Origin: Halothiobacillus sp045689735
Lineage (GTDB): Bacteria; Pseudomonadota; Gammaproteobacteria; Halothiobacillales; Halothiobacillaceae
Direction: 5' to 3'
Length of the DNA stretch: 64,000 nt
Assembly: GCF_045689735.1 (NCBI RefSeq)
Contig: NZ_CP142685.1
Coordinates: forward strand, 992,001 to 1,056,000
Positions 52,826 through 61,717 of this stretch are shown piece after piece (positions within the stretch are counted from its first letter, which is position 1; the number at the start of each line of letters is the position of its first letter). Both the position numbers and the translations under genes were made by a program. The notes under the pieces were generated by a model. That model was given only the letters and a program-made list of their open reading frames with translations, was not told the DNA's origin and did no database searches.

Positions 52826-53557
52826 ATGGAACACAACGCATCACATACTCGAATTTCCGCCGCACAAGCACTGCTGGATGCCGCCCAAGCGGGAGATGAT
52901 GCCGCTTATATGACCGCGCTCGAGGCTATCAATCAAAACGCACCGACACCAGTCTTCGAAGAAGTCGGCCGGATGACACGGGAAGTCCACGAAGCGCTGA
53001 TGGCGTTTGCCGAGGATGACCGTTTGGCACATCTGATGCGGGATGACATGCCGGATGCCCGCGAGCGGTTGCGGTATGTCATCACGCTGACCGAGCAAGC
53101 CGCGAATCGCACCCTGAGCATCATCGAAGAAGCGATGCCGGTTGCTGATCGTCTGATCGAACGCTCTGAGCGGCTGGGTCAGGAATTGACGCAAGTGGCC
53201 CGCGCCGAAACCAACAACCCCCGCCTGGTGACGGTCGTCCAGACATTGAACAGTTACCTCGACTCTGTGCTCAACAGCGGCGATCTGCTGAAGAAACACT
53301 TGACCGAAGTCATGATGGCACAGGAGTTCCAGGATCTTTCCGGTCAGTTGTTGCTGCGTGTCATCACGCTGCTCGAACAATTGGAAACCAAAATGGTGGG
53401 CTTACTGAAGCTCACCAGCCCCCCCAGCGCGACGACGGGGCACAGCGCCGAAGAGTTGCGCGCGGGGATGGGGCCTGCCGTCCCGCAGGCATCACAGACC
53501 AATGTCGCCAAGACACAGGATGATGTCGATGATCTTTTGGCCAGCCTCGGCTTTTGA
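52826..53557 (+). CDS. cheZ: CheY-phosphate phosphatase CheZ
   Basis: A protein of about 243 residues, mostly a long helical hairpin. The active-site region LTEVMMAQEFQDLSGQLLLR contains the catalytic glutamine, and the C-terminal peptide DDVDDLLASLGF is the CheY-binding tail. It dephosphorylates CheY-P. ATG 52826 is preferred (GGGG upstream); a GTG at 52799 is in frame but lacks a site. Confidence 0.93.
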   Translation: MEHNASHTRISAAQALLDAAQAGDDAAYMTALEAINQNAPTPVFEEVGRMTREVHEALMAFAEDDRLAHLMRDDMPDARERLRYVITLTEQAANRTLSIIEEAMPVADRLIERSERLGQELTQVARAETNNPRLVTVVQTLNSYLDSVLNSGDLLKKHLTEVMMAQEFQDLSGQLLLRVITLLEQLETKMVGLLKLTSPPSATTGHSAEELRAGMGPAVPQASQTNVAKTQDDVDDLLASLGF

Positions 53558-53612
53558 GCTGGTGGGCAACCCAATAGCGATGAAAAGTAACGAGCGATGA
53601 GGAGAAAGCACC

Positions 53613-55706
53613 ATGGCCTTTGAACCAGACAACGAACTGTTACAAGACTTTCTCATCGAAGCCGGTGAATTGCTGGATGCACTCGATAATCAGTTGGTCG
53701 ATCTGGAACAGTCGCCAAATGACAAAGATCTGCTCAATGCCATCTTCCGCGCCTTTCACACCATCAAGGGCGGGGCAGGATTTTTGGAAGTCACCCCTTT
53801 AGTTGAGGTCTGTCATCGATCCGAGGACATTTTCAACCTGTTGCGTAACGGTGAATTGACGGTGAACCCCGGCATCATGGATGTGATGCTGCGGGTGTTG
53901 GATGTGCTGAACGAAATGTTTGCCAGTCTGCGCAATGGCGTTTTGCCGGAAGGCGTTGGCGCTGCGTTTCTGCAGGAAATCGAGAATCTGGCGCATGCTG
54001 GCGGCACCCCCATGCCCTCGGCAAACCCGGTTGCAGCCATGCCGAGCGAATCCTCAGCCCCCTCGGCTTCCCCGCCAGCGGAGAGCCCAGCTCAGACGAG
54101 CCCAGTGGATCTCGCCTTTGATGATTTGATGCGCAACCTTCAGCGCGAGGAAAGCAGCAAAGATCCGGATGTGATCTCAGCCGTCGCCGCGCCGTCGAGC
54201 GATTTGATCACCGATGATGAATTTGAAGCGCTACTCGACCAGTTGCACGGTAAGGGACAGTTCCATACGCCCGCTGAGGTACCGTCGCCTGGAGCAGTGC
54301 CACCGGCCGCGTCTGATGAAATCACCGATGAAGAGTTCGAGCGTGTGCTGGATTCCCTGTATGGCAAGGGGCAGGGGCCGACCGCTGCGGCTATAAAGCC
54401 TTCTGCACCGACTCCCGCACCCGCCCCGATACCCAAGGAACCAGAGCGCAAACAAGAAAAACCGGCGGAAAAGCCCGCAACGGACGCCGCAAAAACCGAG
54501 GCCAAAGGGGACAACACCGTCCGGGTCGATACCGAGCGGCTGGACTTCATCATGAACCTCGTGGGCGAATTGGTGCTGGTGCGAAACCGCATGAATACCC
54601 TGAAGCTCAATTTTGAAAATGAAGAAATCAGCCAGGTCATTGCAACACTGGATATGGTCACCTCGGATCTGCAGGGCGCGGTCATGAAAACCCGCATGCA
54701 GCCGGTGAAAAAAGTCTTCGGCCGCTTCCCCCGGGTGGTGCGGGATACCGCGCGGATGTTGGGCAAGGAAGTGGAACTGGTGTTGATCGGCGAAGAAACC
54801 GATCTGGATAAAAACCTGGTCGATGCCCTCGCGGATCCCTTGATTCACCTAGTGCGTAATTCGGTTGATCACGGCATCGAAATGCCTGAGGTGCGTTTGG
54901 CTGCCGGAAAGCCCGCCCAAGGCACGGTCACGCTGTCGGCCGCTCAGGAAGGGGATCATATCCGCCTGTCCATTCAAGACGATGGCGCGGGCATGAATGC
55001 CGAATTGTTGCGGCGAAAATCCGTGGAAAAAGGGTTGTTGACGCAAGAAGCCGCAGATCGACTCACGCCGCAGGAATGTTTCGAGCTGATCTTGCTGCCG
55101 GGTTTCTCCACCAAAGATCAAATTTCCGATATTTCCGGCCGCGGTGTGGGCATGGATGTCGTGAAAACGGCGATTACGCGGCTTTCCGGCACCATTACGA
55201 TTGAATCGGAGGTTGGCGTCGGTACCACCATCAGCATCAAGGTGCCGTTGACGCTGGCGATTCTGCCGACCCTGATGATCGTCGTCAGCAAACGCAAGTA
55301 CGCAATTCCACTGGGGGTTGTCTCCGAGATTTTTGAAATGGCCGATAAAGAGGTCAATATCGTCGATGGTCAGGCAACGATCATTGTGCGGGAGCGTGCC
55401 TTGCCCTTGTATCGGCTCAATCAATGGTTGGCCCTGACCGGAGAAACCGTATCTAGTCGCTCGCCCTCGGACTTGGTCGTCATGGTTCAGGTGGGCGCGC
55501 AATTGATTGCGCTGGTGGTTGACTCGGTCATCGGTCAGGAAGAGGTGGTCATCAAACCGCTGGGAGAGTTGCTGCATAGCGTCGCAGGATTTGCCGGCGC
55601 CACCATCACCGGAGATGGGCATATTGCGTTGATTCTCGATCTGCCCGGCTTGATGCGGCGCAATCTGGCACAACGCAGCCGACCCAAATTGAAAGTTGTG
55701 GCTTGA
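53613..55706 (+). CDS. cheA: Chemotaxis histidine kinase CheA
   Basis: A 697-residue class II histidine kinase. P1 carries the phosphorylated H49 in FRAFHTIKGGAGFLE. A long linker (about residues 130-300) is Pro/Ala-rich and contains two near-identical copies of an 18-residue motif (see separate entry). P3 dimerisation starts at VRVDTERLDFIMNLVGELVL; P4 has LVRNSVDHGIE (N box), DDGAGM and SGRGVGMDVVK (G boxes); P5 is the CheW-like C-terminus. I do not recognise a normal P2 domain; the repeated motifs sit where P2 would be. Confidence 0.96.
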   Translation: MAFEPDNELLQDFLIEAGELLDALDNQLVDLEQSPNDKDLLNAIFRAFHTIKGGAGFLEVTPLVEVCHRSEDIFNLLRNGELTVNPGIMDVMLRVLDVLNEMFASLRNGVLPEGVGAAFLQEIENLAHAGGTPMPSANPVAAMPSESSAPSASPPAESPAQTSPVDLAFDDLMRNLQREESSKDPDVISAVAAPSSDLITDDEFEALLDQLHGKGQFHTPAEVPSPGAVPPAASDEITDEEFERVLDSLYGKGQGPTAAAIKPSAPTPAPAPIPKEPERKQEKPAEKPATDAAKTEAKGDNTVRVDTERLDFIMNLVGELVLVRNRMNTLKLNFENEEISQVIATLDMVTSDLQGAVMKTRMQPVKKVFGRFPRVVRDTARMLGKEVELVLIGEETDLDKNLVDALADPLIHLVRNSVDHGIEMPEVRLAAGKPAQGTVTLSAAQEGDHIRLSIQDDGAGMNAELLRRKSVEKGLLTQEAADRLTPQECFELILLPGFSTKDQISDISGRGVGMDVVKTAITRLSGTITIESEVGVGTTISIKVPLTLAILPTLMIVVSKRKYAIPLGVVSEIFEMADKEVNIVDGQATIIVRERALPLYRLNQWLALTGETVSSRSPSDLVVMVQVGAQLIALVVDSVIGQEEVVIKPLGELLHSVAGFAGATITGDGHIALILDLPGLMRRNLAQRSRPKLKVVA
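54207..54374 (+). repeat. Two 18-residue repeats in the CheA linker
   Basis: ITDDEFEALLDQLHGKGQ (residues 199-216, bases 54207-54260) and ITDEEFERVLDSLYGKGQ (residues 237-254, bases 54321-54374) are repeated 38 residues apart. They resemble short acidic amphipathic CheY-docking peptides such as the CheZ tail DDVDDLLASLGF. Confidence 0.75.
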
Positions 55707-55723
55707 CCGGATTCGGGGGAAAA

Positions 55724-56773
55724 ATGACTGTGAAGATACTGATCGTCGATGATTCGGTGTTTTTCCGGCGGGCGCTGCGAGAGCTGATTGCCACGGATGA
55801 ACGCTTGTCGGTGATTGGTGAAGCAGCCAATGGTCGCGAGGCGATTTTAAAGGCGTGTCAGCTCAAGCCGGATGTCATCACCATGGATGTTGAAATGCCG
55901 GTCATGGATGGCATCTCGGCCGTGCGGGAAATCATGGGGCGCTGCCCGGCGCCCATTTTAATGTTGTCTTCTCTGACGCAGACGGGAGCAATCGCTACGC
56001 TGGATGCGCTGGATGCGGGCGCGGTTGATTTTTTCCCCAAAAGCCAGGGGGAGCAAAAAGATCATCTGGGGGCTTCGTCCGCGCGTTTACTCACGACCCG
56101 ATTGCGCATGCTGGCGCTGCGTCGGCAGCGGCTGGCCATGGCGCCCGCCGAGCCTGTGCGGGCGCCGTCGGGTGCAGCCGCGCCAAAGAGTGACATCTTG
56201 AGCCGCCGGGGCATCGTGGTGATTGGTTCCTCCACGGGGGGGCCGGCCGCGTTACAAGCGATATTGCAAGGCATTCCCGCTAGTTTTCCTCTGCCTATCG
56301 TGATTGCACAACATATGCCGGCCAGTTTTACTGGTCCCTTCGCCAATCGACTCAATGAAAGCATGCCCATTCAAGTCGTCGAGGCACAGCAGGGGATCGC
56401 CTTGCAACCTGGATGCGCGTACATCATCCCCGGCGGCAAACATGGGGAAATCCATGGCCGACTGGGGGCTTATGTTTTCTCCGAACGCCAACCCGTGGCG
56501 GGTGAAAACTTCCGGCCAAGCGCCAATATTTTGTTGCAATCCGCGGCCACGGTGGCGGGCGGAGATGCCTTGGGTCTCATCCTGACCGGCATGGGCGACG
56601 ATGGCACGGAGGGTGCGCGCGCCTTGCGGGCGGCGGGGGGTACGGTGTGGGCACAAGATCAGGCGACCAGTGTGATTTATGGGATGCCCGCTGCGGTGGC
56701 CAAAGCCGGGCTGACTCAGGCGATTTTGCCGCTTGGCGAGATCAGCGGTGCGTTGATGAGGTGTGTGCGATGA
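55724..56773 (+). CDS. cheB: Chemotaxis response regulator / protein-glutamate methylesterase CheB
   Basis: A 349-residue protein with an N-terminal receiver (ILIVDDSVFFRRAL, D55 in VITMDVEMPVMDG) and a C-terminal methylesterase with GSSTGGPAALQAIL (catalytic Ser), IVIAQHMPASFTGPFANRLN (His) and GMGDDGTEGARAL (Asp). It demethylates and deamidates receptor glutamates for adaptation. ATG 55724 follows GGGGGA; an earlier in-frame TTG is unlikely. No cheR lies in the window. Confidence 0.96.
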   Translation: MTVKILIVDDSVFFRRALRELIATDERLSVIGEAANGREAILKACQLKPDVITMDVEMPVMDGISAVREIMGRCPAPILMLSSLTQTGAIATLDALDAGAVDFFPKSQGEQKDHLGASSARLLTTRLRMLALRRQRLAMAPAEPVRAPSGAAAPKSDILSRRGIVVIGSSTGGPAALQAILQGIPASFPLPIVIAQHMPASFTGPFANRLNESMPIQVVEAQQGIALQPGCAYIIPGGKHGEIHGRLGAYVFSERQPVAGENFRPSANILLQSAATVAGGDALGLILTGMGDDGTEGARALRAAGGTVWAQDQATSVIYGMPAAVAKAGLTQAILPLGEISGALMRCVR

Positions 56774-57600
56774 ATATCTGGGCAGTCGCGAATCAAAAAG
56801 GCGGGGTGGGAAAAACCACGACCTCCGTTTCTCTGGCCGGTCTGTTCGCGCAGCGTGGGGTTCGGGTCCTGCTGATTGATCTGGATCCCCATGGCTCGCT
56901 CACCAGTTACTTTGGCATGGAACCCGAGGCACCCGGCGCGAGCGTATATTCCCTTTTCCAAGCGGCCGCGGAGGGGCGAACGCTCAATCCGTTACGCGTC
57001 GTGCATCCGACAGCGTTTGATCGGATCAGCCTCATGCCGGCCGCAACGGCGTTGGCAACCTTGGATCGCCAGTTAGGCGGCAAGGATGGCATGGGGTTGG
57101 TGCTCAAACGGGCGCTGGCTACGCTGGATGATCAATTTGACATGGTCATCATCGATTGCCCACCCATTTTGGGGGTGACTTTGGTGAACGCACTGGCGGC
57201 AGCGGATTTTTTGATTCTGCCCGTGCAAACCGAATTCCTAGCGCTCAAGGGGCTCGAGCGCATGCTGAAAACCCTGACTATGGTGCAACGATCACGAAAA
57301 ACCCGGCTGGAATATTTCATTGTGCCCACCATGTACGATCAACGAACACGCGCATCCCGCGATTCGCTGCAAGTTTTGCGCGACCAGTATTTTGATCGGG
57401 TGTGGACGGAGTTTATTCCGGTCGATACCTTGTTCCGTGAGGCCAGCCGTCAAGGGAAGCCGATTTCCTGGCTCGCGCCCGATAGCCGTGGGAGTCAGGC
57501 GTATAGCGCGTTGTTGGCGCGCTTGCCTTATCGCGTCGCAGGGTCGATGCCGGACTTGGTTCCCTCGCTGACCCGTAGTGTTCAGGAGGTATCCGGATGA
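56770..57600 (+). CDS. parC: ParA-family ATPase ParC (chemotaxis array positioning)
   Basis: A 276-residue ParA-like ATPase: deviant Walker A NQKGGVGKTTTSVSLAGL, LLIDLDPHGSLTSYFG and IIDCPPILGVTLVNAL. A ParA gene between cheB and a CheW-like gene is the ParC position known from Vibrio and Pseudomonas, where it places chemosensory arrays at the pole. It starts at the cheB stop (ATGA) and ends at the parP start (ATGA). In pseudomonads motC-motD usually lie between cheB and this gene; they are absent here. Confidence 0.9.
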   Translation: MNIWAVANQKGGVGKTTTSVSLAGLFAQRGVRVLLIDLDPHGSLTSYFGMEPEAPGASVYSLFQAAAEGRTLNPLRVVHPTAFDRISLMPAATALATLDRQLGGKDGMGLVLKRALATLDDQFDMVIIDCPPILGVTLVNALAAADFLILPVQTEFLALKGLERMLKTLTMVQRSRKTRLEYFIVPTMYDQRTRASRDSLQVLRDQYFDRVWTEFIPVDTLFREASRQGKPISWLAPDSRGSQAYSALLARLPYRVAGSMPDLVPSLTRSVQEVSG

Positions 57601-58685
57601 GTGCCATGATGAAATCCGAGCGCGTCTTGGCATCGCAGGAAGAGGCCATTGACAGCTATCTGGCGGGCTTGTTGATGGAGGAGGAAGATGCCACGATCGC
57701 ATTTCCCGCACCCGTCAACAATACGATTCCGTTCGTCCGTCAGGAGTCGATCAGTATCGAATCCGCAGACGACGCCCCGTTGCTCTCGCCCGAGCCGGCG
57801 TTGGAACCGATACGCCCGGCGCAGACAATCAAGCCCACGTCAGATTTCATCCGCGAGGGGCGTGCAACGGAGGCGGGGGCTTTTGCAGATGTTCCGAATT
57901 CAGTGTCCTCTGCCATGCCAGAAGACACAGAAGAGTTGCTGGCTCTGGAAACCCCTCCTTTTGAAAGCCCAGAACCCGCAATAACCAATCCAGAAAATAC
58001 CTCATATATTCAAGAGGATGAGAGTTATTTTTCATGCTATATCCAGCATGAGGACAGTGCGCCATCATTTTCCCTCTCCGCTAATGACGAACCGCCCATC
58101 TCGCTTGCCGATCAGGCCGATTCAGATCAGCCATTGATCGACCCGGCGCTCTTCGTGGAGTCCGATGCGAAGGAGGCTGAAGCGCCGGCCTTGGTGCCCG
58201 TGCCGCCAATCCCGTTAGCCGGGGGCAATGAACATGCCCGGCAGGGCGACGCGCCCGCCGAGGGGGGAGATGCCTGGCAGTTTTTCCGGCGAGGTGCGTT
58301 GACCATCGCGGCACCGGCTACGGAAATTTTTGCAGTGCTGACCAACCCCTCGCTGCATCCCGTGCGGCAGGCACCCGCCCATCTAGCCGGTGCGGTACAG
58401 CATCAGGGGCGATGGGCGCCCGTGTTGTCACTCGATGGGTTATTGCCCGCAATCAATACCGAGCCTGTCGTGGTTTTGCTGGGTTCCGATGGCTTATGGG
58501 GCATCCAGCTCGGGCAAATGCAAAGCCCGCCCGACATCAGCGCGCTGGCGGCAGTGCAATGGCGCAGTAATGTGGACGATACCCCGTCAGACCGAGCCTG
58601 GCTCGCCGGAGTGAACCCTGCACAACGGTTGGTGGTGCTCAATACCGCGGCATTGCGTCGTTTACTGGATGCGGCCACCCTATAA
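57597..58685 (+). CDS. parP: ParP-like CheW-domain protein
   Basis: A 362-residue protein. Residues 1-220 are acidic, Pro/Ser-rich and probably disordered; the last 140 residues form a divergent CheW-like (AIF) domain (RRGALTIAAPATEIFAVLTN through VVLNTAALRRLLDAATL). In Vibrio ParP links ParC to CheA and receptors. AGGAGG lies before the ATG. Identification rests on position and the C-terminal domain; the N-terminal half is not conserved. Confidence 0.8.
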   Translation: MSAMMKSERVLASQEEAIDSYLAGLLMEEEDATIAFPAPVNNTIPFVRQESISIESADDAPLLSPEPALEPIRPAQTIKPTSDFIREGRATEAGAFADVPNSVSSAMPEDTEELLALETPPFESPEPAITNPENTSYIQEDESYFSCYIQHEDSAPSFSLSANDEPPISLADQADSDQPLIDPALFVESDAKEAEAPALVPVPPIPLAGGNEHARQGDAPAEGGDAWQFFRRGALTIAAPATEIFAVLTNPSLHPVRQAPAHLAGAVQHQGRWAPVLSLDGLLPAINTEPVVVLLGSDGLWGIQLGQMQSPPDISALAAVQWRSNVDDTPSDRAWLAGVNPAQRLVVLNTAALRRLLDAATL

Positions 58686-58703
58686 ATACATGAGGATGAA
58701 GCG

Positions 58704-59219
58704 ATGAGCCAGACGCAATACATGATCAGTGATACCGAGAACCTCGATGAAATGGGGATGGAGCAGGGGCCTGTCGTCATCACCCGTTGGGTGACTTTCA
58801 CCGTGGCAGATGAAATTTATGCCTTAAATGTGCTGGATGTGCAGGAAGTTTTGCGAGCCGCCGAAATTACCCCGATTCCGGGTGCACATGAGACGATTCG
58901 CGGCATCATCAACTTACGGGGGAATGTGGTGACCATCCTGGACGCGCGCACCATTTTTTCTCTGCCGGAAAAACCCTTTGATGAAAACAGCCGCATCATG
59001 GTGGTGGAGTTGCGCTCGGGGGAAGTCGCTGGCATCGTGGTCGATAGCGTGGCCGAGGTCATTGCCTTGGATGAAGAAACGGTCAACGCAGCGCGCCGGG
59101 CGGGCAGTGATGAAAGCGCCGGGCATATCCTTGGCGTGGTGCCTCAGGTCGACAAAGGCAGTGATAAATTGATTATTCTGGTCGACCTGAAAGGTTTGTC
59201 GGATTTGGCTGAAAAATAA
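58704..59219 (+). CDS. cheW: Chemotaxis coupling protein CheW
   Basis: A 171-residue CheW. WVTFTVADEIYALNVLDVQE, ITPIPGAHETIRGIINLRGN (the family signature) and VVTILDARTIFSLPEKPFDE are typical. It couples receptors to CheA in the array. The N-terminal 25 residues are an extra acidic extension. GAGGATGA lies upstream. The TAA stop overlaps the next ATG. Confidence 0.96.
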   Translation: MSQTQYMISDTENLDEMGMEQGPVVITRWVTFTVADEIYALNVLDVQEVLRAAEITPIPGAHETIRGIINLRGNVVTILDARTIFSLPEKPFDENSRIMVVELRSGEVAGIVVDSVAEVIALDEETVNAARRAGSDESAGHILGVVPQVDKGSDKLIILVDLKGLSDLAEK

Positions 59220-59656
59220 TGGTTGATTACGAATTGTATGGCGCCATCGCGGCGCTGGTGTTCGCACTGATTGCGCTGATTCTGGCGATTGCCGCGCACA
59301 AGGCGGCGCAATCTCAGGCAAATGGCGCGCGTTGGGTTCAGGCGCAGATGGAGCGCATTGAAAACGAACAAAACTCAATCGAATCGGCGTTGGCGGGTCT
59401 GGGGCGTCATATGGATCAATGGGATCAGCGCTTGCGCGAGATGAGTCAACGCATCGATGCCCTGAATGCCCGTATGGAAGGCATCGTGGCTGCGGAAGCC
59501 GGACAGGCGCCCGGAGGTTTCGATCACGCCTTGCGTCTGAGTGCGCAGGGGCGGGTCAGTCTCGATGAGTTAGTGCAGGATTTCGGCCTCACGGAGAGCG
59601 AAGCGCAATTACTCTTGCGCATCAATCAGCCGAAAACCACGGGACAGGCATCCTGA
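59219..59656 (+). CDS. DUF2802 protein
   Basis: A 145-residue protein with one N-terminal membrane helix (IAALVFALIALILAIAAHKA), a coiled coil (about residues 40-95) and a C-terminal DUF2802 domain of helix-turn-helix appearance (QGRVSLDELVQDFGLTESEAQLL). In Pseudomonas a DUF2802 gene also follows cheW at the end of the flagellar-chemotaxis run. Function is unknown. Last gene of the block. Confidence 0.8.
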   Translation: MVDYELYGAIAALVFALIALILAIAAHKAAQSQANGARWVQAQMERIENEQNSIESALAGLGRHMDQWDQRLREMSQRIDALNARMEGIVAAEAGQAPGGFDHALRLSAQGRVSLDELVQDFGLTESEAQLLLRINQPKTTGQAS

Positions 59657-59668
59657 TCGGTGCCTGGG

Positions 59669-61711
59669 TCACCGGCTCGATTGACCCTCATTCAATCTGG
59701 ATTGGCCGGGTTTGTTTTCCCGTGTAGATTGAATCTTCTGTCGAGCCCGCCAGATTTTTTTGGCCAGTGCAGCGGCTTGAAGTTGAATTAGTTTTTGGCG
59801 TCGCTGGCTGGTGTGTTGGGCATAACGCCAGCGGCTGAATTGCTGCGCCAGGTTGGCCAGATCCCGTGCGAGGGCAGGGGGGAGGTGCTGGCTGATCCGA
59901 TCGAAATAGGTTTGCCAACTTTCTCCTGCCTGGCGCGTGAGGTGGAGCCGTGTTAATACCCGCTCCAACGGGTGCCAGGCACGCTCGATCGCATCACGGG
60001 GGCGCTGTATCGCCAGGCGTTGCCACCAACGCAGCACCAGCCACACGGTTCCTGCGATGAGCAGGAGCATAACGGCCACTTGCTGCCAGCGGCTGAGCGT
60101 TCCCAGACCGAGATTGCGCAGCAGATCGCGCTGGGTTTCCCCGCTATAGGCAAGGACATACTGATTCCAGCCATTCTGGATTTGATCCACGGTGAGCGCC
60201 AGGCGGCGCGTGAGACTGCTTCCTCCGCGCAAAACGGCGGGGAGGGCGGCATCCTCGATGGCTGCCTGCGCCAATCCGGTATCAATGCGTTCGGGCGCAA
60301 CGGCGGTAGTCGGGTCAACCCGCACCCAGCCTTGATGCGCGATCCAAATTTCACTCCAGGCGTGGGCATCGGCTTGTCGTACCAGCAGATAATCGCCCAC
60401 CACCTCGCCGCCCTGATAACCTGTGACGATGCGCGCGGGCACTCCGGCGGCGCGCATGAGTAAGGTGAAGGCTTCCGCATAATGCTCGCAGTAACCCCGA
60501 CGGGTATCGAACAAGAATTGATCCATCCGGTTTTCGCCCTGCAAACGCCCAGGACTCAGGGTGTAGCGAAAGCCTTGGGTATGAAAATAATCCAGGGCGG
60601 CATCTCGCGCCGCTTCCGGGCTGAGGGTTTGCCACTTTTTGCCCAACGCTTTGAGCCTAGGGTTATCTGCGGGTAATTGCAGGTTTTCACGCCGAGCCGT
60701 GGTGGATAAGCTGGGATTGAGTCGGTAGTTCAGCCCAGACTCCAGAGTAATCAGGCGGCGGTCGATGATCGGCGTGCGGGAAAACAAACTGCCGTTGGCA
60801 TCCAGCAGAAGACTGTTCGGCAATGCCGCTTGCCGTGGCAGGGTGAGGCTGGGCACGAAGCGCCGGTCGGAAGGTTCGAGCGTGAGGGTGTAGCGCACCG
60901 TATCCCCGAGAATTTTTCCCACTCGGGACGGGGGAGGTCTGCTAAAGCTCGGCAGATTCGCTTGCCAAACGCCATCATGGATTTGACTCATGACCAGTAC
61001 GCGCCAATACCGAGCGGGCGGTGGGGGGATTTCTCCGTCAAATTGCACGCGAAAGGCGGGCGTTGGGTCTTTGGAGAGCGCGTCGAAGCTCCCGGCCGAC
61101 AGCGTATCGGATAGTCCCGTCCGCGCTTGAGCGGAGACCGGTTGCTGAACGCCCCACAACCCACCGGGCGGTCTTGGGAAGAGTAAAAATAAAATCAGGG
61201 CGACGGGCAAGGCCAGCAGCAATAAATAGCCTGCAAACCGGCTCCGGTCGCGCCAGGAAATGCCGGGGCTTTCAATGCCGAGCCAGGCGGTCAACAACCC
61301 GAAAAACAAGGCAAGCACCGCCAATGCGGTCAGCATTCCTTGATCAAACAACAGCAGGCTGATGCTGAGAAAAAACCCCATCAGCAACAAGACGCGCTGG
61401 TCGCGTAATTGTCGCGCTTCCAACAGCTTGAACGCGGCGGTCAGGGTTAGAAAGGCGACCCCGGCATCCCGTCCCCACAAACTATGGTAATCAAAAAACA
61501 CCCCGAATCCGGATAAAACGGCCAGAGTGATCAACCAGGCTGCACTAGGTAAACGCCAGTTCTGCCATTGAGCGCCTGCGCGCCAAACCAGCGCGGCGGC
61601 GAGAATCAGCCAGATCCAGGGGGGTAAATGCATGGCCTGCAGTGCAATCCCCGCAGTGAGTGTCATCAGCAGGGTAGAGTCCAACCGAGCGGGCGGGGCG
61701 GGGGGTGTCAT
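59669..61711 (-). CDS. TgpA-like membrane transglutaminase (DUF3488/transglutaminase-like)
   Basis: A 680-residue protein with about six N-terminal membrane helices, a large periplasmic transglutaminase domain and a C-terminal helix plus cytoplasmic tail. The Cys-His-Asp triad is visible: RRGYCEHYAEAFTLLMRAAG (Cys), DAHAWSEIW (His) and WVRVDPT (Asp). TgpA of Pseudomonas aeruginosa is essential, with unknown substrate. It follows the DUF58 gene by 6 bases. The usual third partner, a MoxR ATPase, is not in the window. Confidence 0.9.
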   Translation of the reverse strand: MTPPAPPARLDSTLLMTLTAGIALQAMHLPPWIWLILAAALVWRAGAQWQNWRLPSAAWLITLAVLSGFGVFFDYHSLWGRDAGVAFLTLTAAFKLLEARQLRDQRVLLLMGFFLSISLLLFDQGMLTALAVLALFFGLLTAWLGIESPGISWRDRSRFAGYLLLLALPVALILFLLFPRPPGGLWGVQQPVSAQARTGLSDTLSAGSFDALSKDPTPAFRVQFDGEIPPPPARYWRVLVMSQIHDGVWQANLPSFSRPPPSRVGKILGDTVRYTLTLEPSDRRFVPSLTLPRQAALPNSLLLDANGSLFSRTPIIDRRLITLESGLNYRLNPSLSTTARRENLQLPADNPRLKALGKKWQTLSPEAARDAALDYFHTQGFRYTLSPGRLQGENRMDQFLFDTRRGYCEHYAEAFTLLMRAAGVPARIVTGYQGGEVVGDYLLVRQADAHAWSEIWIAHQGWVRVDPTTAVAPERIDTGLAQAAIEDAALPAVLRGGSSLTRRLALTVDQIQNGWNQYVLAYSGETQRDLLRNLGLGTLSRWQQVAVMLLLIAGTVWLVLRWWQRLAIQRPRDAIERAWHPLERVLTRLHLTRQAGESWQTYFDRISQHLPPALARDLANLAQQFSRWRYAQHTSQRRQKLIQLQAAALAKKIWRARQKIQSTRENKPGQSRLNEGQSSR

Positions 61712-61717
61712 TTCAAT

